This document shows, piece by piece, positions 30,173-38,361 of a stretch of DNA of 60,916 bases. Made by a program: the position numbers and the translations under genes. The notes beneath the pieces are model-generated. The model saw only the letters and a program-made list of their open reading frames with translations. It was not told where the DNA came from and searched no databases. Origin of the DNA: Candidatus Anaeroferrophillacea bacterium (GTDB taxonomy: Bacteria; Desulfobacterota; Anaeroferrophillalia; Anaeroferrophillales; Anaeroferrophillaceae); contig JAFGAM010000083.1 in the NCBI GenBank assembly GCA_016933675.1, positions 1 through 60,916 of the forward strand. Reading direction: 5' to 3'. The stretch's first letter is position 1; every line of letters begins with the position of its first letter.

Positions 30173-30899
30173 CGGCGGCAGCGGTGACGGCCTCTTCCCC
30201 GGCGTCGTGGAAGATGATCCGCATGCAATTGGGGCAGTCCATGAACTCCTCGCCCTTGAGCAGGTTGATATAGACCTGGGGCGGAACGCTCACGTGGCAG
30301 CCGCCGCAGGCCTCGTTCTCCACCTTGACCACGGCATCGATGAAGCGGGTTCGCACCCGATCATAGCGGCGCAGGATACGGCGGTCGACATGCTCCACCA
30401 GCTCCTCGCGGCGCTTGCGGCAGACGGCCAGTTCGGTGTCCACCAGCCGCGAGCGTTCGGCGTACTCCGCCCGGCAGCGGTCGATCTCCCCGTGCTGCGC
30501 GTCGATCTTCGCCGTCAGCTCCTTGAGCTCCGCCTCAAGCCCTTCCACCACCTCCATCAACTGCAGCAGATTGGACTCGATCTCCTTGACATCCTTCTCG
30601 TTGTACTCGATCTCCTTGGCGGCGGCGAAATACTCCTTGTTGTTCTTGATGTGGGTCAACTTCTCCTTCGCCTGGCGGATCATCCGCCGGTGGCGATCCA
30701 CATCACGCTGGAATTTTTCCCGCTCGTGCTCCCGCCCGGCCAGTTCATCCCGCAACGCCGCAATGCGCGCCCCAGTATCGTCCGCCTCGCGGGTCATCGC
30801 CGCGATCCGGTCGTCGTAGCCGGACAACCGCCCCTCCAGATCGGCAAGGGCATGGTCCACCTCCTGCAACCGCCAAAGCTGCTTCATCTGTTCCTTCAA
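30135..30899 (-). CDS. Coiled-coil C4 zinc ribbon protein (COG1579 type)
   Basis: 254 residues. About 170 residues of long antiparallel coiled coil precede a C-terminal zinc ribbon with CGGC and CPNC knuckles (near residues 200-230), then an Ala/Glu-rich tail. The family is widespread and lies beside RNase H or Nif3-like genes in many genomes; a nucleic-acid role is proposed but not proven. A TTG at 30899 with GGAGGA upstream is taken as start; the ATG at 30887 is an alternative. Confidence 0.85.
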   Translation of the reverse strand: MKEQMKQLWRLQEVDHALADLEGRLSGYDDRIAAMTREADDTGARIAALRDELAGREHEREKFQRDVDRHRRMIRQAKEKLTHIKNNKEYFAAAKEIEYNEKDVKEIESNLLQLMEVVEGLEAELKELTAKIDAQHGEIDRCRAEYAERSRLVDTELAVCRKRREELVEHVDRRILRRYDRVRTRFIDAVVKVENEACGGCHVSVPPQVYINLLKGEEFMDCPNCMRIIFHDAGEEAVTAAADADAEKAVAGNG

Positions 30900-31005
30900 G
30901 ACTTCCTCCCCGGACGATCGGCCTCGCGACCGCCGCCACCGCAGTATTTATTGAACCCGCGCCACCGGCCGCCGGCGTTGGAAGACGGTTGCAACCGCCT
31001 CCATG

Positions 31006-32160
31006 CTAGCGGCAGAGCCAGGGGTCCGCTTCATGCTCGTCGCAGATCACCGGCAGGCCGTCGGCATCGTTGCGTTTCAAAAAGCGGCGAAACTCCTCCG
31101 CCATGACCGGCAACACCGGACGCTCGGTGGCGAAATGGCCGGCATCGATCACCGGCAGCCCGGCCAGTTCCGCCTCGCGGGCCTCGTGATATTTCACGTC
31201 GCCGGTGATATAGACATCGACCCCCGACCGCAGGGCGTCACCGTAGAAGCCGAAGCCGCTGCCGCCGCAGACCGCCGCCTTCCACGAGCGTGCGGCGGCG
31301 CCCTCATCGCCGTTCCCGGCGCCGGCGGGCATCCCGATCAGGCGCACGCTATCAACCCCCAGACGCTCCTTCACCAGATCGACGAGCGCCGCCGGCGTCA
31401 GCGTGCCGGGCACCTCCCCCACCCGACCGAAACCGACGAAGCGGTCGCGATTGGCCCGCGGCAGCAGATCGTAGGCCGGGGTTTCATAGGGATGGGTCCG
31501 GTGGAGCGCCTGCAGCACGTCCTCCACCTGGTATTCGTCCACCACCAGCTCGAGACGCATCTCCTCCTCCTCGTTGGCTTCACCGGCCGCACCAATGAAC
31601 GGTGCGGCATCGGCGGCAGGAAAGAAGGTTCCGATGCCGGGCGTGGAAAAGGAACAGCGGGAATAGCTGTCGATCACCCCGGCGCCGGCGGTGAACAGGG
31701 CGTCGGACACCTCGTCGAGGTGATCCGGCGGCACGAAGGTCACCAGCTTGAAGCTTTCCACCGCCCGCGTCCGCTGCAACACCCGGGTATTCACCAGGCC
31801 GAGGGCATCGGCCAGGGCGTCGTTGACCCCGCCGGGAACCAGGTCGAGATTGGTGTGGGCGGCGTAGACGGTCAGGTCGGCGGCCACGGCCGCGGCCAGT
31901 ACATTGCCGGGATAGCGGTCGGTAGACACCGACTTCAACGGCCTGAACAGCAGCGGGTGATGCGCGAAGATGAAGCTGGCCCCCGCCTGCCGCGCCCGGT
32001 CGAGTACCGCCGGAGTAACATCGAGGCAGAGCAGAACACCGGTCAGCTCGCGCCGCCCGGAACCGATCTGCAGGCCGCTGTTGTCCCACGACTCACACAG
32101 ATCCAAGGGCATCAGCTCCTCGAGAAAACGGATGACATCGGCATGGCTGATCACCGGCAT
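31006..32160 (-). CDS. Nif3-like dinuclear metal center protein
   Basis: About 384 residues of the Nif3/YbgI/YqfO family, with a CutA/PII-like insert between the two halves (around the ELVVDEYQVEDVLQAL segment). Metal-ligand motifs are visible as FAHHPLLFRP, YAAHTNLD and VIDAGHFATE. It forms a toroidal hexamer; it is often labelled GTP cyclohydrolase I type 2, but that activity is uncertain. The ATG at 32160 gives the standard N terminus (MPVISHADVI). It precedes the zinc ribbon and RNase HI genes on the same strand. Confidence 0.88.
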   Translation of the reverse strand: MPVISHADVIRFLEELMPLDLCESWDNSGLQIGSGRRELTGVLLCLDVTPAVLDRARQAGASFIFAHHPLLFRPLKSVSTDRYPGNVLAAAVAADLTVYAAHTNLDLVPGGVNDALADALGLVNTRVLQRTRAVESFKLVTFVPPDHLDEVSDALFTAGAGVIDSYSRCSFSTPGIGTFFPAADAAPFIGAAGEANEEEEMRLELVVDEYQVEDVLQALHRTHPYETPAYDLLPRANRDRFVGFGRVGEVPGTLTPAALVDLVKERLGVDSVRLIGMPAGAGNGDEGAAARSWKAAVCGGSGFGFYGDALRSGVDVYITGDVKYHEAREAELAGLPVIDAGHFATERPVLPVMAEEFRRFLKRNDADGLPVICDEHEADPWLCR

Positions 32161-32197
32161 TTCCCCCGCGCCTCCCCGCGCACTACGATCAGGGCAC

Positions 32198-32222
32198 AAA
32201 AAAAGCACCCCGCATAGGGTGC
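32198..32222 (-). terminator. Intrinsic terminator downstream of tRNA-CAU
   Basis: On the minus strand the arms GCACCC and GGGTGC enclose a six-base loop and are followed by seven T residues. It ends the tRNA transcript before the Nif3-like gene. Confidence 0.75.
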
Positions 32223-32329
32223 ACCGGCGTTCCGTCTCTGGAGATGTCCAATCACTTCGGCAGCGGCGGCTGCCTCCCGCATCAATAGCATACGCATCAT
32301 TACACGAACAACTGACCTGACGTTGTGTA

Positions 32330-32402
32330 TGGGCCCACCTGGGTTCGAACCAGGGACCTACCGGTTATGAGCCGGTGGCTCTTCCAGCTGAGCTATGGGC
32401 CC
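32330..32402 (-). tRNA. tRNA with CAU anticodon (elongator Met or Ile2)
   Basis: A 73-nucleotide cloverleaf on the minus strand without encoded CCA: GGGCCCA acceptor pairs, ATAGCTCAG D-arm start, CTCATAA anticodon loop and GGTTCGAACC T-arm. Position 1-72 is a normal pair, so it is not the initiator. It could carry methionine, or isoleucine if the anticodon C is converted to lysidine by TilS; the sequence alone does not settle this. Confidence 0.92.
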
Positions 32403-32420
32403 GCACCGGAGAAAGGTTGA

Positions 32421-32449
32421 AGGTTAAATCCCCCGGGGTACTTTGTCAA
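32421..32449 (-). promoter_or_regulatory. Sigma-70 promoter of tRNA-CAU
   Basis: On the minus strand TTGACA (32444-32449), a 17-base spacer and TAACCT (32421-32426) precede the tRNA 5' end by about 19 bases. The -35 box is a perfect match and the -10 box is weak. Confidence 0.6.
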
Positions 32450-32611
32450 GGGAAAATTGATAAAAAAGCCGCCGCCGCCAAAATACACCGAAATGGCAGA
32501 CTTGGCCGCAGATCGGGTTCGCGGCCCGAAAAACGGTTCCATCCTGCTTGACAGGCCCGGCGGCATGCCGATATAAACGAATTCCAGCCACGAGCAAGGG
32601 AGGTCAACATC

Positions 32612-33286
32612 ATGCAGTCCCACGGAACCATCCCCGCCGATCCCGACGCCTGCCGGGAACCGGGCATCTTTATCGACAGCGGCCACCCGGCGATCACCGC
32701 CGCGGCCCGGCGCCTGGCCGGCGATGCGACGCCGCCGGCAGCCGCGGTAAGGCTGTTTCACTTCGTCCGTGACGCCATCCGTTACAACCCCTATACCTTC
32801 TCCGAGCATCCCGAAGACTACCGCGCTTCGGCAATCCTCGGCCACGAACGGGGCTACTGCATCCAGAAGGCGGTGCTGCTGGCCGCCCTGTACCGCGCCG
32901 CCGGCATCCCGGCACGGCTCCACCTGGTGGACATCATCAACCACCAGGTACCGGGAAAACTGACCGCGTTGATGCAGACCAACCGCTTTATCTGCCACAG
33001 CTACGTCGAACTCATGCCCGGCGACCGCTGGCTCAAGGCCGCCCCGACCTTCGACCGCGAGATGTGCGAACGCATCGGCGTCGAACCGGTGGCCTTCGAC
33101 GGCCGCCGCGATGCCCTGCTGCCGGCCGCCACCCTGGACGGCAAGCCCTACATCGAATACGATGCCGACCGCGGCGTCTACGACGATCTGCCCTTCGCGC
33201 AGGTCATGAACATCTTCCGCATGGAATACGGTGCTAGGCTGGTCGAACGCTGGCGGATCGCCGGGGAGTACCATTATGAGCCGTGA
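32612..33286 (+). CDS. Transglutaminase-like cysteine protease-fold protein
   Basis: 224 residues. The Cys-His-Asp site of the transglutaminase superfamily is visible: Cys in RGYCIQKAVLLAALYRAAG near residue 89, His in ICHSYVEL near 130 and an Asp/Asn position after WLKAAPTFD near 147. It has no signal peptide, so it acts in the cytoplasm; the substrate is unknown. It overlaps the thioesterase gene by 11 bases, which suggests joint translation. Confidence 0.82.
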   Translation: MQSHGTIPADPDACREPGIFIDSGHPAITAAARRLAGDATPPAAAVRLFHFVRDAIRYNPYTFSEHPEDYRASAILGHERGYCIQKAVLLAALYRAAGIPARLHLVDIINHQVPGKLTALMQTNRFICHSYVELMPGDRWLKAAPTFDREMCERIGVEPVAFDGRRDALLPAATLDGKPYIEYDADRGVYDDLPFAQVMNIFRMEYGARLVERWRIAGEYHYEP

Positions 33287-33761
33287 TCATGGAGCGTCCG
33301 CTTCGACCGCGACGGTAACGGCGGCACTGACGCCCGGAAGCGACACTGCCCTCACCGCCCGGGCGCAATCGGCGGTGGAGCGCGAAAACTACGCCCGCGG
33401 CCTGGGCATCACCGTGGTCGAGTGCCGCCCGGGGTATGCCGCGGTGGAAATGACCGCCAGCGCCGAGATGACCAACCTTTTCGGCATGATCCACGGCGGC
33501 GCCATCTTCTCCCTCGCCGACGAGGCCTTCCAGCTCGCCTGCAACACCCACGGCACCCTGGCGGTGGCGCTCAACGTCGGCATATCCTATGTCCGGGCGC
33601 CGAGGGTGGGCGACACCCTCCGCGCCACCGGCCGGGAGATCTCCATCGGGCCGCGGGTCGCCACCTACTTCCTTGAAGTCCGGACCGGTGGCGGCGACCT
33701 CATCGCCACCGCCCAGGCGACTGCCTACCGGAAGCTGAACGAAAATCTTTTTCATGACTGA
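33276..33761 (+). CDS. PaaI-family hotdog thioesterase
   Basis: 161 residues with a single hotdog domain. The motif NLFGMIHGGAIFSLADEAF near residue 70 contains the helix-capping Gly-Gly and catalytic Asp of PaaI thioesterases, which hydrolyse aryl or acyl CoA thioesters. The ATG at 33276 has GGGGAG upstream and lies inside the end of the transglutaminase-like gene; the frame reaching back to 33231 is not needed. The first 40 residues are Ala/Thr-rich and unlike the family. Confidence 0.85.
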   Translation: MSRDHGASASTATVTAALTPGSDTALTARAQSAVERENYARGLGITVVECRPGYAAVEMTASAEMTNLFGMIHGGAIFSLADEAFQLACNTHGTLAVALNVGISYVRAPRVGDTLRATGREISIGPRVATYFLEVRTGGGDLIATAQATAYRKLNENLFHD

Positions 33762-33845
33762 CGGCTACGTTTCAATCAGACCATTCCGGCAGACCATTCC
33801 GGCAGACCATTCCGGCGGGAGTCAGGCGCCGGGGCCGGGAATCGG

Positions 33846-35645
33846 ATGCCGGGAGGTCGATGGACGGAACCCATGATGCATGCCACTGAAAATGCCGCCG
33901 CCCTGCGGGCCGCCATCGACGTCGCCGCCGGGCGGCGCGCCGCCGATGTCCTGATCGAAAACGCCACCCTGGTCAACGTCTTCACCGGCGAGATGCAGCC
34001 GGACACTACGGTGAGCATCGCCGGGGAACTCGTCGCCGCCGTCGGCCCGGTACCGCCCCGGGCCCGCGGCCCGCACACCACCGTCATCGACGCCGGGGGC
34101 GCCTTCCTGCTGCCGGGCTACGTCGAAACCCACACCCACATCGCCAATGTCTTCCGGTTGCACGATTTCGCCCGCCTGGTGGTGCCCCGCGGCACCACCA
34201 CCGTGGTCACCGAGGTCACCGAGCTGGGCAGCACCCTCGGCACTGCCGGCGTACGCTGGTTCCTCGACGAGGCCGCGGCACTGAAGTCAATGTCCATCTT
34301 TGCCACCGCGCCCTGCTTCTCGCCGCCCTACCCCGAGCTGGAAAGCTTCTGCCGCTCGACGGTCGAGGAATTCGCCACCCTGCTGGAGCACCCGCTCATC
34401 GTCGGCATCGGCGAAGCCTACTGGCCGCGGATCATCGACCCCGACGACGACACCCTTAACCTTATCGCCCGGGCGCGGGCCCTGGGTAAACCGGTCCAGG
34501 GACATTCCGCCGGCGCCCGCGGCCTCAAGCTCCAGGCCTTCACCGCCGCCGGCATCGCCTCGTGCCACGAGCCCATAACCGCCGAGGAGGCGATGGAACG
34601 CCTGCGTCTCGGCCTCCAGGTGATGATCCGCGAGGGCAGTATCCGCCGGGATCTGGAAGGGGTGGCGCCGATCCGCCACCTGCTGGACGACTTCCGCCGC
34701 GTCTCCCTGTCCACCGACGGTGTCACCTCTTCGCTGCTGCTGCACGAGGGGCATCTGGACCGCCTCGCCGCCAAGGCACACCGGCTCGGATTCGACACCG
34801 TCACCACCGTCCGCATGCTGACCATCAACGCCGCCGAGGCCTTCAATCTCCACGACCGCGGCGCCATCGCCCCGGCGCGGCGGGCGGACATCCAGATCGT
34901 CCCGTCCTTTGATGACTTTCTGCCCTCCCACGTCATCACCGGCGGACGCCTGGCGGCAAAACACGGCCGGCTGACGCGGCCGGTGCGGGCCTGGGACTAT
35001 CCCGCTGCGGCGCGGGAAAGCCTGCGTCTCAAACCATTTACCGCCGATGATTTCCGTTACAACGACGGCCGCGGCACCCGGGTGAAGGTACGCGCCGTGC
35101 GCCCCGAAATCGGCAGTATGGTCACCTTCGAGGAGATCGTCGAACTGCCGGTACAAGAGGGCAACATCCTGCCCGACGGAAAGCGTTCCATCCTGAAATA
35201 CGCCGTCATCAACCGTTACGGCGAACCGCACATGGGCCGCGGTTTTCTTGCCGGCACCGGCATATGTCGTGGTGCGGTGGCCTCGACCCTTAACTGGGAG
35301 GCCTATCAGCCCACGGTCTACGGCGCCACCGAAGCGGAAATGGCGACCGCGGTGAATCGCCTCATCGAACTGGGCGGCGGCATTGTCGTGGTCCGGGGTA
35401 CACGGGTGCTGGCTGAACTGCCGCTGCCCGTGGGCGGGGTACTTGGCGACCTGGCCATCGAGGAGATCGAGGCGCGGGAACACCTGATTGTCGCCGCCCT
35501 CGCGGAACTGGGATCGGAACTCGACAACCCCTTCTTCCACTACCAGACCCTGTCGTTCACCGGTCTGCCCTTCATCCGCCTCACCGACCGCGGGATATTC
35601 GACGTCCGCCGCCGGCAGCCGCTGCCGCTGGTGGTAACCACCTGA
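33846..35645 (+). CDS. Adenine deaminase-like amidohydrolase, atypical metal site
   Basis: 599 residues with the amidohydrolase barrel and the extra C-terminal domain of bacterial adenine deaminases (COG1001). Family-like segments are HSAGARGLKL, SCHEPITAEEAMERLRLG, IREGSIRRDLEG, STDGVTSSLLLHEGHLD and NAAEAFNLHDRGAIAPAR. Where the family has HVHIESS the protein has HTHIANV (near residue 97), and where it has DPHEIAN it has EVTELGS, losing the usual His. The reaction may therefore differ from adenine to hypoxanthine conversion. ATGs at 33873 and 33876 are alternative starts. It stands alone, apart from the thioesterase upstream. Confidence 0.75.
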   Translation: MPGGRWTEPMMHATENAAALRAAIDVAAGRRAADVLIENATLVNVFTGEMQPDTTVSIAGELVAAVGPVPPRARGPHTTVIDAGGAFLLPGYVETHTHIANVFRLHDFARLVVPRGTTTVVTEVTELGSTLGTAGVRWFLDEAAALKSMSIFATAPCFSPPYPELESFCRSTVEEFATLLEHPLIVGIGEAYWPRIIDPDDDTLNLIARARALGKPVQGHSAGARGLKLQAFTAAGIASCHEPITAEEAMERLRLGLQVMIREGSIRRDLEGVAPIRHLLDDFRRVSLSTDGVTSSLLLHEGHLDRLAAKAHRLGFDTVTTVRMLTINAAEAFNLHDRGAIAPARRADIQIVPSFDDFLPSHVITGGRLAAKHGRLTRPVRAWDYPAAARESLRLKPFTADDFRYNDGRGTRVKVRAVRPEIGSMVTFEEIVELPVQEGNILPDGKRSILKYAVINRYGEPHMGRGFLAGTGICRGAVASTLNWEAYQPTVYGATEAEMATAVNRLIELGGGIVVVRGTRVLAELPLPVGGVLGDLAIEEIEAREHLIVAALAELGSELDNPFFHYQTLSFTGLPFIRLTDRGIFDVRRRQPLPLVVTT

Positions 35646-35797
35646 AAATTGATGGCGAGGTAAGGAACCGAGATACGTCGGCATACCAACAGGAGGGGAG
35701 CGGCTCACGGGCTGCCCCCCATTGTCACTTCCACGCTGCATACCTTGTTTGGCGAATCGGTGCCGGAAGCATCCTTTACCGCCGCATGATCTGCCCG
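35646..35797. other. Short gap after the amidohydrolase
   Basis: No gene or clear terminator is seen. The minus-strand frame that starts at 36223 ends at the stop at 35798, the right edge of this gap. Confidence 0.35.
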
Positions 35798-36223
35798 TCA
35801 CCCATCCTTTCCGGCGGCCCGGCGGATCCTGACCGGCCGTTTGGGGCCACCCGGATCACGGCCGCTGCCGAATCGCGACTTGAGCCGTACTTTCGCCTGC
35901 CGGGCATCATCCTCGGAAGCAAATTCCGCCGGACCGGCGTTCCGGTACACCCGGCTTACCGGCTCCCAGACATTGGGCGCCAGTTTGGCCTCGAGGACGT
36001 AGCGGTGGCAGATCCGGTCCTTTCAGGCGTTGACCGCCACCAGGGACACCCCCAGTTCTTTCTCCGCCGCCTGCAGGCGGGCCAATTGCACGTCACTCAG
36101 GCTGGCCGTGGCCATGTCATTGCAGGAGAACGCCAGCACCGTGGCCCCCAGTTCCTGTTCAAGCTTTTTCAGCACCTCTACCTTGTCCGCGTTCATGGGT
36201 GAGAAACTGCATACCGATGCCAT
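35798..36223 (-). CDS. Small protein gene with an in-frame TGA (66 + 74 codons)
   Basis: The ATG at 36223 has a strong Shine-Dalgarno (GGGAGGTG). It opens 66 codons (MASVCSFSPMNADKVE ... LVAVNA) to TGA at 36023-36025. The same frame then stays open for 74 codons to TGA at 35798, with protein-like sequence (CHRYVLEAKLAPNVWEPVSR ... KRPVRIRRA). No ATG, and no GTG with a ribosome site, lies at the beginning of the second part. It may be a selenocysteine codon, a nonsense mutation in a 141-residue protein, or two genes of which the second uses an unusual start (ATC four bases after AAAGGA). The first part alone could be a complete small protein. No family is recognised. Confidence 0.45.
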
Positions 36224-36477
36224 GATACACCTCCCGTCGTTGTCGTTATCGCTTTCTTTGCCATCGTCATTTCAACGGCGGCCCGGAGATACGGCACAAC
36301 CGCCAGGCGCCGACGTTTCATCGTGTCCGCCAATGCCCGGCTCACGACTATTCAGGCGGTAGCAACCGGCAACGTCCACCATACCGCCCGCAGCAAACCC
36401 ATCCTTCATGACGAACTATAACAGAAGAATCGCAAAAAACAACCGGGGAAGAACGGGGGTAATCCGGGGGGCATAAC

Positions 36478-37020
36478 CTACCGCTTTGCCTGCCGCAGGA
36501 GGAAATCGCGTAGGGAACCGGCACGATTGGTAAGACCGAGCTTGCGGCGGATGTTTTTACGGTGAAACTGCACCGTTTCCGGCGACAGGCGGAGCAGGCC
36601 GGCAATCTCCTTGGTGGTCCGGCCGTCACACACAAGGCCGGCGATGTGTGCCTCCCGCGCCGTGAGAATGACACCGGCCAGTTCCAGGCGCGGCAACAGG
36701 GGGTCGAGAATATCCTCCAGCCGGCGGCGCAGGAGCGCCACCAGTTCCGCCTCTTCCCCGCCCTCGGACACCCGCCCGCGGATCATGTCGATCAGCGGCA
36801 TCACCTCCCGGTGCAGGTTGCGCACCAGGGATTCCTCCAGTTCACCGCGATCCCGCTGGCGCTGTTCGAGCAGTACCTTCAGCGCTGTGTTGCGTTCCTC
36901 GAGCTGCACCGTGCGGTAATGTAATTCCTCTTTGGCAAGCAGCAGCGGGGTAATATTCTCGTGACTGAGGATCACCCGGACCGGTGGTTCGGAGTCCAGC
37001 GGCACCACCCGCAGGTAATA
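36478..37020 (-). pseudogene. 5'-truncated PAS-LuxR transcriptional regulator
   Basis: About 180 codons remain. From the N-terminal side: the last strand of a PAS/PAC module (WYYLRVVPLDSEPPVRVILS), a coiled coil rich in Glu/Arg/Leu, and a complete C-terminal LuxR helix-turn-helix (LTAREAHIAGLVCDGRTTKEIAGLLRLS, cut here into pieces of the usual fold). There is no start codon with a Shine-Dalgarno; the reading frame continues to the right without resemblance to any PAS domain after about 37020, where it meets a dctP fragment on the other strand. The protein has lost its sensor N terminus. Confidence 0.7.
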
Positions 37021-37507
37021 CCAGGCCTTCCGCGAGCTGGGGGCACACCCGGTACCGATGCCCTTCCCCGAGGTCTACAACGCCCTCGAACAGGGGGTCA
37101 TCGACGGTCAGGACAACCCCCTGTTCACCTCCGTGCTGATGAAGTTCACCGAGGTCAACCGCTATGTCACCAAAAGCCACCACATCCTCACCGCCTGCGT
37201 GTTGGTCATCAACCGGGATTTCTGGAACCGCCTGGACGCCGCAACACAGCAGATTTTCCGCGAGGCCGCCTACGAGGCCCAGATCGTCAACCGCGCCGCC
37301 AACCGCCAGGGCGAGTTGCAGCTGCCCCGCACCGACGAAAGCGTGCCGGCCCATTTCCGCGCCCACAACATCGACTACGTGGAGCTGACCCCAAACGAGC
37401 GGCAGGCCTTCCGCGATGCGATGGAACCGGTCTACACGAAATATCGCGACAAAATCGGCGCCGGCATTTTCGACCAGGTGGTGAATCAGGTACAAAAGTT
37501 TGAGTGA
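37019..37507 (+). pseudogene. 5'-truncated TRAP binding protein (dctP fragment)
   Basis: About 162 codons of the C-terminal half of a DctP-family TRAP solute-binding protein: ELGAHPVPMPF, EVYNALEQGVIDGQDNP and the later YEAQIVNRAANRQ region are typical. The upstream frame hits TAA at 37016. The signal peptide and roughly the first 170-180 residues are missing. An ATG at 37058 could not give a working binding protein. It is followed by intact dctQ and dctM, so it is the remains of the first gene of a dctPQM operon. Confidence 0.75.
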
Positions 37508-37520
37508 AAATCAAGCATTC

Positions 37521-37560
37521 AAGAATCAGAATTCAGAAAGCGGAATTCAGGAAACAGGGA
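37521..37560. repeat. Degenerate GAATTCAG/CAGGA tract
   Basis: The gap between dctP' and dctQ contains AGAATCAGAATTCAGAAAG followed by GGAATTCAGGAAACAGG. A tract of the same character is at 46771-46813. It is a degenerate short-period repeat of unknown origin. Confidence 0.45.
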
Positions 37561-37693
37561 GCGGGAAGGGTGAGGTGCGATTCAGCTCGCATTTCGTCGC
37601 ATGTGCTGGCGAGCAGAGTACGGAAAGTAGCGCTGTTGGGAATCGTTTCGCACACAGCATGCCAGACACTGCCAAGGGAAAGGGCATGAAGGA

Positions 37694-38215
37694 ATGAATT
37701 TCGGGAGGGTAGTTCGACGGCTGGCGGCGTTCGAAGAGCTGGCACTGGGCTGGCTGCTCCTGGGTCTCGCCGTCCTCGCCTTCATCCAGGTGGTGCTGCG
37801 CTACGCCTTCCACACCGGATTTTCCTGGGGTGAGGAGATCAGCCGTTACCTCTGCGTCCTGCTGACCCTCATGGGCGCCGCCATCGGCGTGCGCACCGGC
37901 GCCCATTTCTCCATGGACGCCCTGCGGCGGCTGGCAAGCCCATTCTGGGCCCGCATCCTCGACGCTGTCGTCAACCTGGTGTGCGCCGCAGTCTACGCCA
38001 CCGTCTGCGGTTACGGCACCATGCAGGTACTCCAGCTCAACCGCTTCGGTTCCACCTCGCCGGCGCTCAGTCTGCCCATGGCCCTGCCCTACGCCGTCAT
38101 CCCCCTGTTCGCCCTGGTGATGACCCTGCGCAGCCTGCTGGCCGTCATCCGGCCGCGGAACGCACCGGACGAACCCACACCGGATCGCGCAACCAAACCC
38201 CGATGGCAGCCGTAA
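37694..38215 (+). CDS. dctQ: TRAP transporter small permease (DctQ)
   Basis: 173 residues with four transmembrane helices and the family signature around GFSWGEEISRYL near residue 45. DctQ forms a complex with DctM in dicarboxylate and related TRAP carriers. The gene is intact. Its own binding protein, encoded upstream, is only a fragment. Confidence 0.9.
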   Translation: MNFGRVVRRLAAFEELALGWLLLGLAVLAFIQVVLRYAFHTGFSWGEEISRYLCVLLTLMGAAIGVRTGAHFSMDALRRLASPFWARILDAVVNLVCAAVYATVCGYGTMQVLQLNRFGSTSPALSLPMALPYAVIPLFALVMTLRSLLAVIRPRNAPDEPTPDRATKPRWQP

Positions 38216-38290
38216 GGGTACGGCTTCCCCGTGCCCTTACGCCAGATGCGCGGCGTTTCCCGACCGCGAAACGAGGCCCACGGAAATACC

Positions 38291-38350
38291 TCGATTGAAC
38301 CCGGTTTGCCACCCAACGGAAGAGATGGAGTCGTGACGAAGCCAGCCGCA
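38291..38350 (+). repeat. Copy of the dispersed intergenic repeat
   Basis: The stretch GTTTGCCACCCAACGGAAGA then GTCGTGACGAAGCCAGCC parallels the 3' half of the copies at 5632-5690 and 46922-46980. It lies in the 146-base gap between dctQ and dctM, which are otherwise usually adjacent. Confidence 0.5.
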
Positions 38351-38361
38351 GTGAGCCGCCG

